A DNA stretch of 64,000 bases from Buxus sempervirens (GCA_947561395.2 OX387188.1:11310061-11374060), one strand, 5' to 3'; shown: positions 12,271 to 24,959, counted from the stretch's first letter. Program-made: numbers and translations. Notes: a model not told the origin generated them from the letters alone.

Positions 12271-13796
12271 TGTAAAACCCCGAATTTTCCTTAAATAATA
12301 AAATAAATTAATAAATAATATTTATGAGAGTTATAATTGATGGAAATATTTTATTATTGTAGGGGATGATCTAATTAGTGGAGATCCAGAATTAGACGCA
12401 AATCTGACCGTCCGATCATGAGATATCGAGGTATGTGTTCTAATTGGGCAGAGTGTATAGGAGAGTTTGCATGTGAGATACATGGGATCAAGAAGTATAT
12501 ATAACAATTAAATAACCTAAATCATACACGTTTGTATTCTCGCTCGTATTGAATAGCCGCAAGAGACAAACATAAACCAAGCCGAAGGAGAAGAAGAAGA
12601 AAAGGAAGAAGGAAGGGTGCTGGGTTGTGTTCTTCATCGTCCAGGGATTACCTCGCGCCTGTGAGAACCCTTGTTTGGAGAAGAGGAAGAGAAACCACGC
12701 ACGAAAGAGGTAGGTGACACCGTTTACACTCATTTTTGTATTTAACGTTCGTTTAATCTTCAAACCATGTTTTTATGATGTAGATATATGTATGATGCAT
12801 GATATAATCATTACAAGTATTATGGGATTGCTTAGAATAGGAAAAATCACGTTTTGGAAGTGTTTTTGTTCGTTTTTGGACGACCGCCGACCTCGACTGT
12901 ACTCGGTGATCATCGGCGCTAGTTAAAAATATTAGACCGCCAAAGACCGCTGGAAGACGTACCGTCGGCATCCTATTTTGCACTATCACCGACCACAGAC
13001 CGCCGGGGCGATCCTGAGCGATCCTAGGCGCTCTGTTCAGATTTTGCAGATTTTTGAAATTTCAAACCCTGATTCAATTCCAAACTATTTTTAGACAATT
13101 TTAATGATTAAATAAGATGTTTTAAGACTAAAATAAATTATCTAATTCCCTGTTTTACAGAAAAATAAATTAGGAAGATATTTAAGACATTAGTTGCCAA
13201 ACTTTGAAAGAAATGGAGAAACCTAGTTTTTGGAAAACCTAACTAGTATTTAATTACTAGAACATCTTCTAAATGACACTATAAACCAGAAAACTTTATA
13301 AAGAGAATTCAGAACTCAGATGACCGAATATTGAAGTAATTGACAGATTTAACCTTTATATGCGGCTAGACACCAATTCTTATAGAAATATTATATTTTA
13401 GGGAATTTTGGAGTCTAGTGGGCATAGCTGGTTATGGATCCATAGTTGTTGCTAGATAGCTGAGGGATATGTCATTTGGGTTAAGTTACTCCTATATGCG
13501 ACGCGCTTCCTTTGCAAGTTAGTTTGTCTGGGAAGGTCCTATGTCTGGAGGGACACCCCGGTGAGCCGCTGGTGATTCCCTGTACATGTGGATAAGCGAC
13601 CATCTCCATGTATTGATTCTGGTGCTGCATGCTGGTGGTACATGCCAACTCTGATGGGTACGTGTGCAATAAGTCAGTGACTACGGCTCTTGTCTAAGCT
13701 GCACTGCATGGGACTTGAGTATCATTAGTAGCATTGCTCCTAAGCCGCACGGTGGTATAGCAATTGGTTGAGAATCATCTCAAAAGGTTTATCTAT
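12271..13796 (+). mobile_element. Truncated L5-like LTR, 5' part
   Basis: Starts TGTAAAACCCCGAATTTTCC directly after the coding remnant. It shares with other L5 LTRs the phrase GAGTCTAGTGRGCATAGCT...GGATCC (13412 against 10710), the GTGCAATAAGTCAGTGACTACGG phrase and the ATCATCTCAAAA phrase (reverse-complement matches near 29755-30115). It stops abruptly at about 13796 and joins an L1 fragment, so its right third is missing. A leader donor GAG|GTAGGTGAC lies near 12708, and a CG-rich block at 12880-13030. Confidence 0.7.
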
Positions 13797-16101
13797 CTTT
13801 TAAAACGATGCTACTCACCTCTTGCACGCTTATATCCCAGCAACAGTAAATACTCGAACCATGGCCGATCACGAACAGTCGTTCGTCTAATCAAAATCGA
13901 CACCCGGATCTTCTGTTCACAAGAGTCTGCCTTGCCTTTCAGTCTGCCTTTCTTCTAAAACCATTGATTACGAACACACCACTTGGCAGGAACTTCCACA
14001 GTTATTCTTCCCTCCCAACGAAAACCTAGAACAAAATTGCCACAGCCGCAATCACCAATCGCCTTCAGTACGAGTATACGAGTATTCTCAAAACTAAAAC
14101 CTAATTTTCCTTAAGTATTTATACCTTCCAAAATTACATTGCTGCTCGACTACTTTTGAAATTCCTTGATTCCGTGTGTGCTCGCCCACCAAAATCCCTA
14201 CTGTGAGACATGGGAAAAAATCAATTTCCATTGACTTCCTCAATCATCACACGGGATTAAACAAAACAAAGAGTCGCCACCATTCAATTTAGGTGTGAAT
14301 GGACACCAAAATATTTAATAAGCACAAAAGGCAATTTTAGGGTAAAAATAACCCTCCTAAAAAAAACAACCAGAGATGGGTAAGGGGATTAGGTTATGAA
14401 CAAGGGAAGGTGTTAGGCACTCCTATTCATCCACACAAGGTGGTTGCCAGGTATTGTTCATGTTAAAAATAAAAGAAAAAGCTTGCTATAAAAATCATGA
14501 AAAATCATAAAAAAGACAAAATTGTATGGTTTTTTCATACGAATAGTCTGATTGATCCAGAACTTTCAAATATGATCATACCATTCCTAGGGTTTCATGA
14601 TCAAAACAAAATTAAGATAAAATCAAATAAAATCGATTTAAAGTGAAAAATCCAAAAATCTGGCTTCAAGTCAAATTCTAGAAATCTAGAAAAATATGAT
14701 TTTTATAAAATATTTCAAAATTGAACTTGAATAGTCCAGGACATAGATAAAGTCCAAATTTCACATTAAATCAAGAAATATAAACCAAAAATTCCCACGT
14801 TGATGAAGAACATCAAAAGGGGAGAATTTAGATCGTAGGGTCTTCTCTCAATAATGAAAAAGGACTCAAAAACCATCTCATGAAACCCTAGAATTTATTT
14901 TCAGGCTTCTGAATTCAGATCTACCATATTGATCATGATAAATCCAAGATCTTAGCCTAAAATCACAAAAATTACGAAAACAGTGCTGTAGGTGCAAATA
15001 TGTGGAAAATCCAAATTTTATAAAAAAGTGGGGATCTCATGCTATAAACATCATGGATTCATGTTAGTCATTCAGATTCATCATAAAAAGCATTCAAACA
15101 TGATCAAGATATTTAAAGCAGCCACATCTCACAGATTAGAGCACATGGAGGTCTACCCTACGAATCCTCCTGTTCTCTTTTCCCCTAGCTCTCTCTTCAT
15201 GTTTTACGGCTAGAAAGGATTCTTGAGGTACTTGGAGATAGGTTTGGGTACACAAACACAATCAAAGGCTTTATTCTAGAAAAAAGGGAAAAACAGATAT
15301 AGGGTTCTATTCTAGGGATCCACTTGTTCTCTTTTCCCCGAGCTCTCTCTTCACGTTTTATGGCTAGAGAGACTCTTAAGGTACTTGGAGGCAAGTTTAG
15401 GAATACAAGTACAAAAGATATGGCCTTATTCTACAGCAATAGAGAAGATCCTATTACATCTAGAATTGAAGACAGAAAATAAAAGGGAAAAGGGACTTAC
15501 CTGGATTGAGCAAGCAAGACAGCAGGGGTTCCTCTTCTTCTCTTGGAGCTTCTTAGACTTCAAATTTTCGTGGCCTTTTGCTCGAGGAAAGGCTCTCTAT
15601 TTATAGGCAAACCCAGGGGCAAGGCTGGTCCAGAAGGATATATCCTGATCCTCAGGATAGAGTGAAAAACAGAGATAATGCCCATCCATAGCCAACCAAG
15701 GTGGCTTCAGCGAATAAAAGACATAATTCGCTCGTTAAAAGGGATATTGGACTAAAGATAAAGCTCGGAAATCGAGAGAAGAATAAAACTCGCACGAGTC
15801 TTTAGTGATCGTAAATGAGTTACGGTCCACTGGTGCCCGTATTACCAATACGGGCGCGCCTAACCGTAGAGAGATTTCGGGCGCGACCGGCCCGTGAATA
15901 AAATACGGGCAAAGCATGCTTTGTCAGTTTTTATGCATTTTTGACCTGTTTTAAGCTCTAATTACATGTTTTTACTATTTTCTCATTCTGTAGTGCAATT
16001 TGGGATGTCTACACCTACATATACCCACAGCTCCTTAAGTTGATACGTCCACATAATTAATTTAAATAAAAATAATTCTTAGCAAAAATCGGGGTTTTAT
16101 A
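13797..16101 (-). mobile_element. Truncated L1 LTR fragment, split by a solo L4 LTR
   Basis: From TTTTAAAACGATGCTACTCACC onward it follows the L1 LTRs (compare 36036-36420) and ends ATCGGGGTTTTATA at 16101, a mutated version of ...TTTTACA. Without the nested 14202-16013 insertion only about 490 bp remain: the promoter-and-leader end of L1 in minus orientation. The left break coincides with the truncation of the neighbouring L5-like LTR. Confidence 0.75.
14202..16013 (-). mobile_element. Solo LTR, family L4, minus orientation
   Basis: Plus-strand ends are TGTGAGACATGGG and TTTGGGATGTCTACA, with perfect TSDs CCTAC at 14197-14201 and 16014-16018 (1812 bp). A CG-rich inverted-repeat block (GCCCGTATTACCAATACGGGCG, 15833-15905) sits in the equivalent of the region after the leader. 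A leader donor is visible on the minus strand near 15498 (CAG|GTAAGTCCC). Confidence 0.92.
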
Positions 16102-17151
16102 GTTACACACACACTCACCTTCAAATCCCCCATTACATGCTTTGCCTTTATTCTAAATATGTTCTTTACCTCATTTGCATATTCAATGATGAACACAAAA
16201 TACACTGATTCTTCTCAATATGATTGTATACTTGTTGCTTCATGTTAATGCGGGTTTTAAGGTGCTTATATAAGAATGCGTATGGTGTGGTCAAGTTGGG
16301 CTAAAGAGGAAGACCCTTAGGGTCCCTCACCTTCTTCTTCTCATGAGGAAGGTGAGCAACCTCTAGTACACAGTAATGAGACACTTTTGGTCTCTTTAAG
16401 TTGCAGGGATTTCATCCCAATGTGGAGGGGAAGGCCTCTAGCCTCATCCGCTCCCCTCTTTTTGGCTTAAAATCAAACTCAATTAGGTTAATTATGTCAT
16501 AAACCCTAACTTTAGACCACTGTGGGCTTGCCTGAGGGCCCACAGTAACCCTGATCATCCCAAAGGCCTGTGGAACCCAACCCTCACCAAAAAATTGTAA
16601 AACTATAGTTTTCCATGCTTGACCGAAATCTCAGTTCGGTCAAGAATACAACTATTCATAGCTGAAATCCTATACAGGATTTCCAGCATGACTGAGAAAA
16701 CCAAAAAAATAGCTATTGGGTTGACCGATCTGTCTTTTCGGTTCAACCCAAAGAAAACCAGAAAATTGCATTTTTTGGAATCTTTGTTGTTTTAATCCCT
16801 TTTTAATCATAAACTAATAAAATACAATAGGGTTCTAGGTTTCTCCCTAACCCAATGTGGGACTTGGGCCCCTTAATGGGCCCAAACTTGATACCGATGG
16901 GCCTTCCAACAGGGCCCACCCCATTTTGACCCATCTTAATGGAATTAAACAAACAAGATAAAACCTAATTAAGGGCCGTACTTCATGAGGCCCAATTAAA
17001 GCCCTATTGGACACATGCTTGATGGCCTATCAGGCCCCATCTCTTTATTTAAAGAGAGCCCGTTCATTAAACCAAAAGAAAATAGAAGGGATGCACATCC
17101 CTTATTCCTTAAAATCATGGGTATCCTAACCCAAACCTAGGAGATGGGCCC
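16102..17151 (-). mobile_element. Host LTR remnant (L3-like, minus), first piece
   Basis: GGGCCC- and TGGGCCC-rich sequence typical of the middle of L3 LTRs but in reverse orientation. It continues after the solo LTR at 19570-19960 and again beyond element C at 57067-57331. The last piece holds the reverse complement of the L3 start region (GGTGTCTATGGACTTCCC...CACTGCCTGACG). I could not find its left terminus; 16102-16500 may belong to something else. Confidence 0.5.
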
Positions 17152-19564
17152 TGTGCGCACCTAAATCTGACCTAGATCGCACACGGGGCGCACGTGGTGT
17201 TCGTGCGTGCCTCGGGACTTTTGGAGTCGCCATTGCCTGAGAGGTGCAGGCAGACACGGTGTTTGCCCTACCCGAGTCTAAGTCTGGTCTGCGGCTTTTC
17301 AGAGTTCTAGCTAAGTCCTCGGTTACGTCCGGGGAAGCCCTAAGACACCCCGGCCCGCCCCGTCGGTTTGACAGGTCCCTCAGGTCTCCCTGGTTTTTGA
17401 GTCAAGCTCACCCTGCCTAGGCCAGCATGCTGCCTTATTTTGGTCTGGTGGGACCCTCTGAAGGTGTGGGTCCCTTTTATTTTGATTTTATCTTGATTTA
17501 TCTAAGTGAAATGGGTCGGACCCGGGTCCCGTTGGAAGACCCGTGGGCTGCCATGGTTGGGCCTAGGGCCCAGTTGGGTTATTGGGTAACCCTTTTTTGG
17601 TTATTTAATTTATTTACAATTTATTTGGGCTTAATGGGCTTGGAATGGGCCCATTAGCCAAGGGTCAAGAGGCCTGGGCCTGTTTACTGAAAACAGGCTT
17701 GGTATAGGCCAATCAAAAGTGGGCCCAAGATGCCTTAGTGGGCCCTTCTAGGCCCACAGCCTACAAATGGGCTAAAAATAGCCCAAAGTGCCAATTTGGG
17801 TCGGATTAAACCGACTCGGGTCGGAACAAATCCAACCGGGTTGAAAAATTACATTTTTTTATGTTATTTTTAAATCTGCCCGTATTTGCTATATAGGCAC
17901 ACCTTGCCCGTGAATGTAAATCGGTTCGGGCTTGCTCGTGAAGCAAATACGGGCATGCCCGAACCGTTCTGAGTTTACGGGCACCACCAAATTTGTATTT
18001 TTGGTGCCGATTCTGCTTGGGATCAGTTCCGTGGCCTCTTTGGAACAATTTGCAACGTCGGTTGGAGTTTTCATCCTCTTCTGTAGCAGTATATTTGTTC
18101 TTTTGGGCTTGAAGTTCTTCTCTCCCTTTCTTTTGTGCTCTTTGAAGTGGTGGGTTCATCTTGTAATCACTCATGGCCATCATTAAGAATGGAAAGAGAG
18201 AGGGGGACATGGGATACAACAGTTTTTTAAGAAGGACATATCCTTCTATATTAAGTAAACAAAACGAATTAACTAGATTGGTTTAAAGTTTGTCCAAGTG
18301 TCCATCTTGATTTAGAATTGCTCTTTCCTCCCTTCAAGTAAGTTCTCTCCCATATTATGCGGAGAACAAATCCACACATAAACAAGGCAAATGAGGTGAG
18401 ATCAAAACAAATAACGAAGTAGACAATGAATTAAATAGTAAAGATTTTAGAAAGAAACTCATTTAATATACATGTATTGAAGAAGATGTTACCAGAACCT
18501 TTGCTTTGCTATTACCTTCTTGAGGTGATGAGTTCTCCGGAGAATTCGGCAGCGCTTCCGCGTCTCCTTGAATTCTTAAATTGGGTTTTGATAGGTTGTT
18601 TTGTGCACACAGGGTGAAAGAGGGAGGTTGGGCAGTATTTCAGGGGTATTTTGGGTATTCTGGTGCTTGGGATTAGGGTGGCAGCACTTGGACAGGGGTT
18701 GGACGTGGTAACAGCAAGGAAGAGAAGGGGTGGAGGCCTTGGGGTTCAGGCTTGTTGAAATGAGGGGGGGGGGGGGGGTGGGGCCTCTCTATTTATAGGC
18801 AAAAAGGGGCGTGCCCGTATATGAAGTACGGGCATGCCTTGCCCGTACTTCAAGTACAGGCGTGTCTTGCCCGTAATTCAAATACGGGTGAAAAACACAC
18901 ATTTCCAAATCTCGCAAAATCGGCCGTACGGGACGCGTGTCCCGCCGTACAGCGACGCGTGTCTTCTTCTAGAAGCTTGCCCGTATTTGAAATACGGGCA
19001 TGCCATGCCCGTAATTGAAATACGGTCCAGCACGTTTTTAAAATGTTTGGATTTCAAACTTTTATTCAATTTGGTTTTTTGCAAGATTTTCATTTGATTT
19101 TTCCGATTATTTTATTAAAAAGCGAGATTCTCTTTATTAAAATATTAATAAACACATTTATTTTACTTATTTAATTGGTTTATTCCATTTTTGGTTGCCT
19201 TTTTGCCACATTAGCAGTTTTTCTGAAACTTCAACTGCTCATAACTTCTTCTTCCGGTGTCCGATTTCAGCAAACTTAGTGTCGTTGGAACCGGCTCGGA
19301 ACCACCTATCCAATGGGATCAAGTTTGGCAGTTGAATTAGGGTCGAGCAATTGCTCCCCAAAAGTTTGACCAGCTCATATCTTTTTCATCTAGACTCCGA
19401 TTCCAGCAAATTCAGTTGCTTTGGAACCGTGTCGAAATGCTCTTTTCAATGAGATGAAGTTTAATGGCCAAATTTACTTGAATCAAAAAGTCAATTTTTG
19501 ACCCCTTCAAGGTTTGACTTTTCATTTTTCTTTATTTCGGGGGTGCAAAAATCAGGTGTCTACA
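17152..19564 (+). mobile_element. Solo LTR, family L3
   Basis: Starts TGTGCGCACC and ends AAAAATCAGGTGTCTACA, with TSDs GGCCC at 17147-17151 and 19565-19569 (2413 bp). It keeps GGAGTCGCCATTGCCTGAGAGG near its start. It has palindromic GCCCGTA...TACGGGC words at 17878-17960 and 18812-19026, and near the right end the repeated TCCGATTTCAGCAAACTTAG / TTGACC segments that also end 52194-55249. A run of 15 G lies at 18764-18778. Confidence 0.93.
18812..19026. repeat. Cluster of GCCCGTA / TACGGGC inverted repeats
   Basis: Five or more short inverted pairs such as TGCCCGTA...TACGGGCATGCC and GCCCGTATTTGAAATACGGGC, the latter a near-perfect palindrome. They sit in the CG-rich block of the L3 solo LTR. 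Confidence 0.8.
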
Positions 19565-19569
19565 GGCCC

Positions 19570-19960
19570 CAAGCCCATTGCTAGTCCCCTTGGGATCAAG
19601 TTAACACAAAGATAAATAAAATTAGAGGGAACCACAGTGGGGCCCACCTAAAGGGCCCACGAATCATTCAGTCCCACCAAAGAGCATAAAGTTCTAATTC
19701 CTATTTCTTTCGACCTTAACATAATAATAAGTTAACTTAACCAAATATCCTAAAGGGTTGCTAGGCTTAGACTAAACCCAAAGCAGGACATATGGGCTAT
19801 CCTTTAGCCCATCTTGGATCTCGTGGGCCTTCCAATGGGGTCTGCCTATTAGACTAAGATCACTTAATAAAGAAGATAAAATTGAAACAGGACCTACACC
19901 ATTCAAGTAGCCCCACATAGACCTAATCAATGAGTACGTATTTGTTTACGACGGGTGAGA
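19570..19960 (-). mobile_element. Host LTR remnant (L3-like, minus), second piece
   Basis: Continues the GGGCCCAC-rich sequence of 16102-17151 after the solo LTR. It ends ACGGGTGAGA, the left TSD of element C, and resumes after that element at 57067. Confidence 0.6.
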
Positions 19961-20307
19961 TGTAGCGCCTCGAATCTAGGTCTACCCCATCACAGCACCA
20001 ACCCGTCCCTGAGCGCTACTTGTGGGCTCAATTTGACCTCCTGATAAACAGATGCATGGCAATAAAAGACAATTCATCAGCGTGCACAAGATATGTTGTG
20101 TACAGGTATAGCTATCCAATCAAAATACTCACACCTGGATACAAGCTAGCACACCAAAAGCATATAGATCATCTAAAACAAGGGTCACTAGTAACTCTCA
20201 CTCTCTCTCTCTCTCTAAGTATGATCAACCATGTACAAAAACTATGAATCCAAAAATGTACATAACATCTGTCCCAAAAAGTGATCAAAATGACATAAAT
20301 AGAAACC

Positions 20308-20390
20308 CTACATAGGGTGGAAATAATCCTCTGGCCTATACTCCGGATCACCCTGAAAATCTACCCTGATACGCGGCTCACTAGCGGGAT
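20308..20390 (-). other. LTR terminal exon, element C 3' copy
   Basis: Minus-strand open segment ending in the residues EYRPEDYFHPM and TAG, like the 5' copy at 32222-32304. The acceptor dinucleotide is lost and two residues in the middle differ. Confidence 0.5.
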
Positions 20391-20859
20391 TTGTAAACAA
20401 AACCGATAAAACAAAACATGCGTGAGACTAACGTCCCAATAAGTAGCACAATGCATGATAAGAAACAGTTTATGCAACTTTTAGATAATAAAGTAACATG
20501 CTCATATACAATACGTTCAAACTCTATCAAAATCATGTTAAGAAGCAGTTTAACTATAAAGAAGCAGTTCAATTATAACAATACAATATTAGTATAAAGT
20601 GTCTGTAAATCGAGATAACCACCCTCTACCCTTTAACCAAGATTCAAGGCCTAGTGGAGTGCCCCTTAACACTGCTCGATGAATCAAGGTCAAACAGAGT
20701 GCCCCTCTACGCTGCCCGATGAAACAAGGCCAACGGGAGTGCCCCTTTACGCTGCTTATTCATAGCACATGCCAAGTGGAATTCCCTATCCACTACCAAA
20801 TCATACGAAGAACCAAGTCATTATAACAATACAAATCTCACAATTCTAAGCTTCTGGGG

Positions 20860-21355
20860 TGAATTTAGGTTCACTACCCACAATGCCTCAAAGCTTGTGG
20901 TGAACTTGAGTTCACTGCCCCCAGAATCCATATTTGTGGTGGATGCAGGTTCACTATCCCCAGCTAGGGTGAACAATAGTCCACTACCCCCAGCTGAGGT
21001 GAACAGCAATCCACTACCCACAAATATCCACGTCTGTGGTAGATGCAGGTTCACTACTCCCAACTAGGGTGAACAACAGTCCACTACCCCCAACTGAGGT
21101 GAACGGCAATCCACTACCCACAGAATCAACATGCCATATAGTTCACTACCGTCAAAATCCATATTTGTGGTGGATGTAGGTTTACTACCCCTAATTAGGG
21201 TGAACAACAGTCCACTACCCCCAACTAAGGTGAACTGCATTCTACTACCCACAAATATCCACGTCTGTGGTGGATGTAGGGTCACTACCCCTAGCTAGGG
21301 TGAATAACGGCCCACTACCCCCAACTAAGGTGAACAGCAATCCACTACCCACAAA
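20860..21355. repeat. GTTCAC/GTGAAC minisatellite in L6 3' LTR
   Basis: Units of 45-100 bp built from GGTTCACTACCC, CCCAACTAGGGTGAACAACAG, TCCACTACCC and CACAAATATCCACGTCTGTGG. The words GTTCAC and GTGAAC alternate as an inverted pair. The same array occurs in the 5' LTR (55553-56045). Confidence 0.85.
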
Positions 21356-21370
21356 ATCAACATATCGTAG

Positions 21371-21406
21371 GCCATATACCATATACCATATACCATATAC
21401 CATATT
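21371..21406. repeat. CCATATA short tandem repeat
   Basis: Five CCATATA-like 7-bp units. The 5' LTR copy (near 56098) has only about two, so this array expanded or contracted after insertion. Confidence 0.85.
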
Positions 21407-22386
21407 CGTATAATTCACAAATGAAATCAATTCCAAATCCTTCAACTCCATTAAAATCAAAAGAAAGAAAATCGTTTCCTTAAAATACCAAATCAAAACC
21501 AATCGAAGTAAAAACGTAACCACAAATCTGATTATATTAAACTCAAAGATAAACTAAGTATAATAAGCCTCTAAACACCTAAAATTGTTCATACATGGAT
21601 TAAAATCGATAAGAACACATCCTACACTGAAAATCTACTCAAAACACCCAAAAATAAATTATCTGTGTGATGGGCACTTAGCTTGGGCGCTTGGGCGACC
21701 TAGCTGGGTGCCCCTTTTATTTGACCTGTGGTGGGCACCTAGTAGGTCGCCTAGGCAACCTAGCTGGTTGCCTCCTTTAATTTCTAGCAAACTTTGGTCT
21801 CCTAAGCGACCAACATGGGCCACCGAAACCTAACGCTTCCGTAACTTCATTTTTCCCAAATCCACCTACAAAACTCGCTCTATTTCGTTTCAAACACATC
21901 AAAAACATCCTTAAACACTCTAGGATCAAAACCCAACAACATTTAGACCCTATACATTCCACAACCCAAATCGATCGTGTAAACCCCAAAAATATCACGT
22001 GAAACCAAACGAACGTGGGTTCTTTGTTTAAACAGAAATTTCTTTGCAAACAGTAAGTAGGAAGGGTGCTACTTACCTAGTGATTCGCAATCCGAAGCTA
22101 AAGCATTCCCCTTCTTCTTCCTCAACTCCTCTTCTCTCGGTTCTGCCTTTTTTTTTTCCTTCTCACCACCTTTGCTCGAACGATAAGAACCTTCGGGTTC
22201 TTCCTCAAGTAATTTATAACCCAATCTTAAACCAATTAAACCGGTCCACTTAAAATGAACCAACCCAAACCAAATCAAACCACCAAACCAAAGGGTTTCT
22301 TTTAAGTTTGATTTAATTATCAAATTAAATAATTTAACCTCTATTTTACTCTTAATTAAAATTACTGAAAATTTCAGGATCTTACA

Positions 22387-22960
22387 ATGTACCCTCCTAC
22401 AAAAGAATTTTATCCTCAAAATTCACATCACAACTGATCACAATAATTTGCTTCATTGTTCTCCTTCCCTACTCATACAATAATTATAGACGTGTCCGCC
22501 CATGCTAAGGTTGAGAGAAACATTAAGAGATCACAATAACTTCATTGTTCTCCTTCCCTACTCATAGACGTGTCCGCTCATGATAAGGTTGAGAGAAACA
22601 TTAAGAAATTCTATCTTAGTTTAACTCATACAATAATTATACAGCACATACTTAGTTTAGTCTTATTATATCAATATTAATATCTCATTTGTATAAATTT
22701 AAATATTTAGGTATTTGTCCAGCATTGGCTGATGCTCTACAGTTCCCAAATACAACTAAACGCAATTGGCTCATCGTCCACTAACATGCAATATAATGTA
22801 CAATAGACATGCAGTGTAATTAAACAATAAAAATTTCTTCATTCTGCATATCAACATCAATTGTTAAACAATTCTATTAATTGCATCGAAGTCAATTTTC
22901 ATGAATTAAATCATAGTAACTAATTTCTATATTTCCTTTGGGTTATCTGAAAAGTTCTGG
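22387..22960 (-). other. Element C 3' internal spacer with polypurine tract
   Basis: Directly inside the 3' LTR the minus strand reads TTTTGTAGGAGGGTACAT before TGTAAGATCC, a polypurine tract for plus-strand DNA priming (about 22387-22405). The rest is AT-rich with a duplicated segment (ATTGTTCTCCTTCCCTACTCATA at about 22458 and 22543). No coding signal. Confidence 0.7.
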
Positions 22961-23693
22961 ATATCACTTCATCATCTCATCCTCTCTTTCCCAAGTAATC
23001 ACCTTAGTTGGCCAAGGTACTTTTATCAAAGAAATTGTTTTGTTACGCAAGACTTGCTCTCTTTGGCCCACAATTTGAATATTTCTTGATAAATCTGATG
23101 GGTTCTCAGGTATCCTAACGGGCATCATATGAGGATCTTCACATAAGTAACTTGAGTAGTAGCCCAGGGATATTAAAAGTAACGAACTTTTGACAACAAT
23201 CCAGGACAATATGATACTTGGCCATCCAATCCATCCCAAAGATCACATAGAAGTCATCACACATCTGAACCTCCATTAAATCTATCGACATCTTCAAATT
23301 TCCCATCTAAACTATGCAATCATGATAAGTTCTTCGGACTGCATCAGATTGTCCTATAAGTGTACTTAGACATACCATACTCTCAGTGATTCTTGAATAT
23401 GAACGTATGGTGTTTAGGAATGCAGGATCAGCCACAGACGTTTTGCTTCCCGAGTCAAACAAACAAACTACGGTATTACCCCCAATATTTAACATACATC
23501 CTATAAATCTTTCATCTACTAATCCTTCTTCGGTTGATTCCTCCTGAATTGGATTAGGATCTTCCTCAATTGATATCCTCTCAGTTATTTCTATTTCCTC
23601 TGATTCCTCATTACTAGAATCTTTTTATTCACTAGGATCCTCTTCTTCACTTAATAGCAGTTCTTTAGATGAATTTCCCTTTTGATCAACCAT
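22950..23693 (-). pseudogene. Acidic leader + second aspartic protease + chromodomain scrap (element C)
   Basis: From a minus-strand ATG at 23693 the frame gives about 65 very acidic residues (runs such as LLLSEEEDPS and SNEESEEIEI, one in-frame TAA). A retropepsin follows, with catalytic FDSGS at about 23450 and, after a TAG at about 23308, the conserved protease tail YVIFGMDWMAKYHIVLDC. The frame then shifts into a short segment with GQREQVLRNKTISLIKVPW and ITWEREDEMM, the signature of gypsy chromodomain-like C-termini. Everything between protease and tail (reverse transcriptase, RNase H, integrase) is absent. This protease is clearly different from the one at 24290-24600. Confidence 0.65.
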
Positions 23694-23699
23694 GTTGTT

Positions 23700-24050
23700 T
23701 TTAACTGTATAACAACACAATAAAGTGTATTGCTATACAACTCCATATATCCTAAAGCAAACTAAATAATACAACATAACAATTAACACAGTTACTCTTA
23801 TAATAGTATCCAATAATTCTATTGGTATCACCATGATTATCTTGCCCTAATATGTTTAACAAAATCAATTGGTTTCAAATTATTAAATATGTACTTACTT
23901 AGATCTCAACAATTTATTTTACTAAGATTCAAACATTACAATAATTCCAAAATATAATCAAAATAATGCATACAATTGATACTACAATTAGAATAAAGAA
24001 AGAACACAAGTATAATAATTAAACAACAGATAAAGAATCTACTATAATAG
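23700..24050. other. AT-rich spacer inside element C
   Basis: Highly AT-rich with no reading frame or motif. It separates the two protease-bearing blocks. Confidence 0.5.
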
Positions 24051-24054
24051 AAAT

Positions 24055-24959
24055 AATACCCTCGACTAGACTTGGAGTCTCAGACTCTGGCCTTTAGTAA
24101 ACATCCTATATGGTTGCTTTGAGATAGGATGTGTGCCAGGTAAAAGTTGAATCTTAGATTCAATCTCTCTTGAAGGTGGTAAACCTGGTAACTCATCAGG
24201 AAACACATCCGCAAACTCACAAACAACTGGCATTCTACCCGCATCAGAATCTTTGTCTTTTCCTGCCTCTACCTCTATTGGAGCCACTAAGCTGACTCGG
24301 TATACGACCCTTCACTTTTGAAGCAATGAATAGGCTAATCCATACTACTAACTGTGATTGTCTTATGAAAACAGTCAATAGTCACGAAATATAGCAACCC
24401 AATTCATTCCCCAAATCACGTCAAATTCCCCAAAATTCAGGCCTATCAAGTCATTGGGTAACTCCAACTGGCCTAGTCTGATCATGGCATCTCTATAGAT
24501 TGTCTCAACCCTACTGGTTTCTACAAATGGTGTGCATACAGTTAAAACAGTGTTCAAGGATGCAGACATCAATCAAATACGATTTGCACACAAGGGAGTA
24601 ATGAATGAACAAGATGCGCTGGAATCAAATAAGTATATAACAGAACGGCCACATATAAAGATAATACCTCCAAAAAGTGCTGGGGCATCCAACTCAGGCT
24701 CTGGCTCCGGCTCTGGCTCCTCGTGAGCAGCGATAGCATAGGATCTAGCCTGAGGCCCTGGTCGTGGAGCTGCGGGCTGTGACCTCTGATCATATCTCTG
24801 TGGTCCTCCTAAGCCTGCTGGCCTACTCTGCTACTTTGGGCCTACCAGTGCTCTCTGATCCAGCCGTGGACTCTGGAAATGAGGTGGTGCTACAATAGGT
24901 TGTACCAGTCAGGTCTGTAACCGCTGGTAAGTGGCAGGATGCAGGCACTCTGCAATGTA
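24055..24959 (-). pseudogene. Element C gag tail, protease and start of reverse transcriptase
   Basis: Continues, on the minus strand, the gag interrupted by the solo LTR 24965-27669. First comes the last Cys of the gag zinc knuckle followed by a HPATYQRLQ-like segment. A Gln/Arg/Pro-rich tail and a (Glu-Pro)n run (24680-24725) follow. Then comes a protease remnant ending FGEFDVIWGMNW (about 24400) and the linker [20 protein letters not shown] (about 24160-24220) that precedes gypsy reverse transcriptase. The frame ends just after QPYRM, so all polymerase catalytic motifs are missing. The protease active-site region is degraded. Confidence 0.7.

Larger units (their letters stand above)
19961..22386 (-). 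mobile_element. Element C 3' LTR (L6)
   Basis: Complete at 2426 bp: TGTAGCGCC...AGGATCTTACA. On the minus strand it has a leader donor CTAG|GTAAGTAG at about 22076, a CG-rich block (21670-21790), a minisatellite (20860-21355), a hairpin (20422-20437) and a terminal exon (20308-20390) whose acceptor has changed from CAG to CAA. The 5' LTR matches it throughout once its insertions are removed. Confidence 0.92.

Noticed and set aside
17806..18219. 137-codon minus-strand frame
   Set aside because: Lies inside the L3 solo LTR over palindromic CCCGTA repeats with no protein motif.
18764..18778. Run of 15 G as a functional G-quadruplex
   Set aside because: A single homopolymer in a solo LTR, equally likely to vary by sequencing error; no supporting context.
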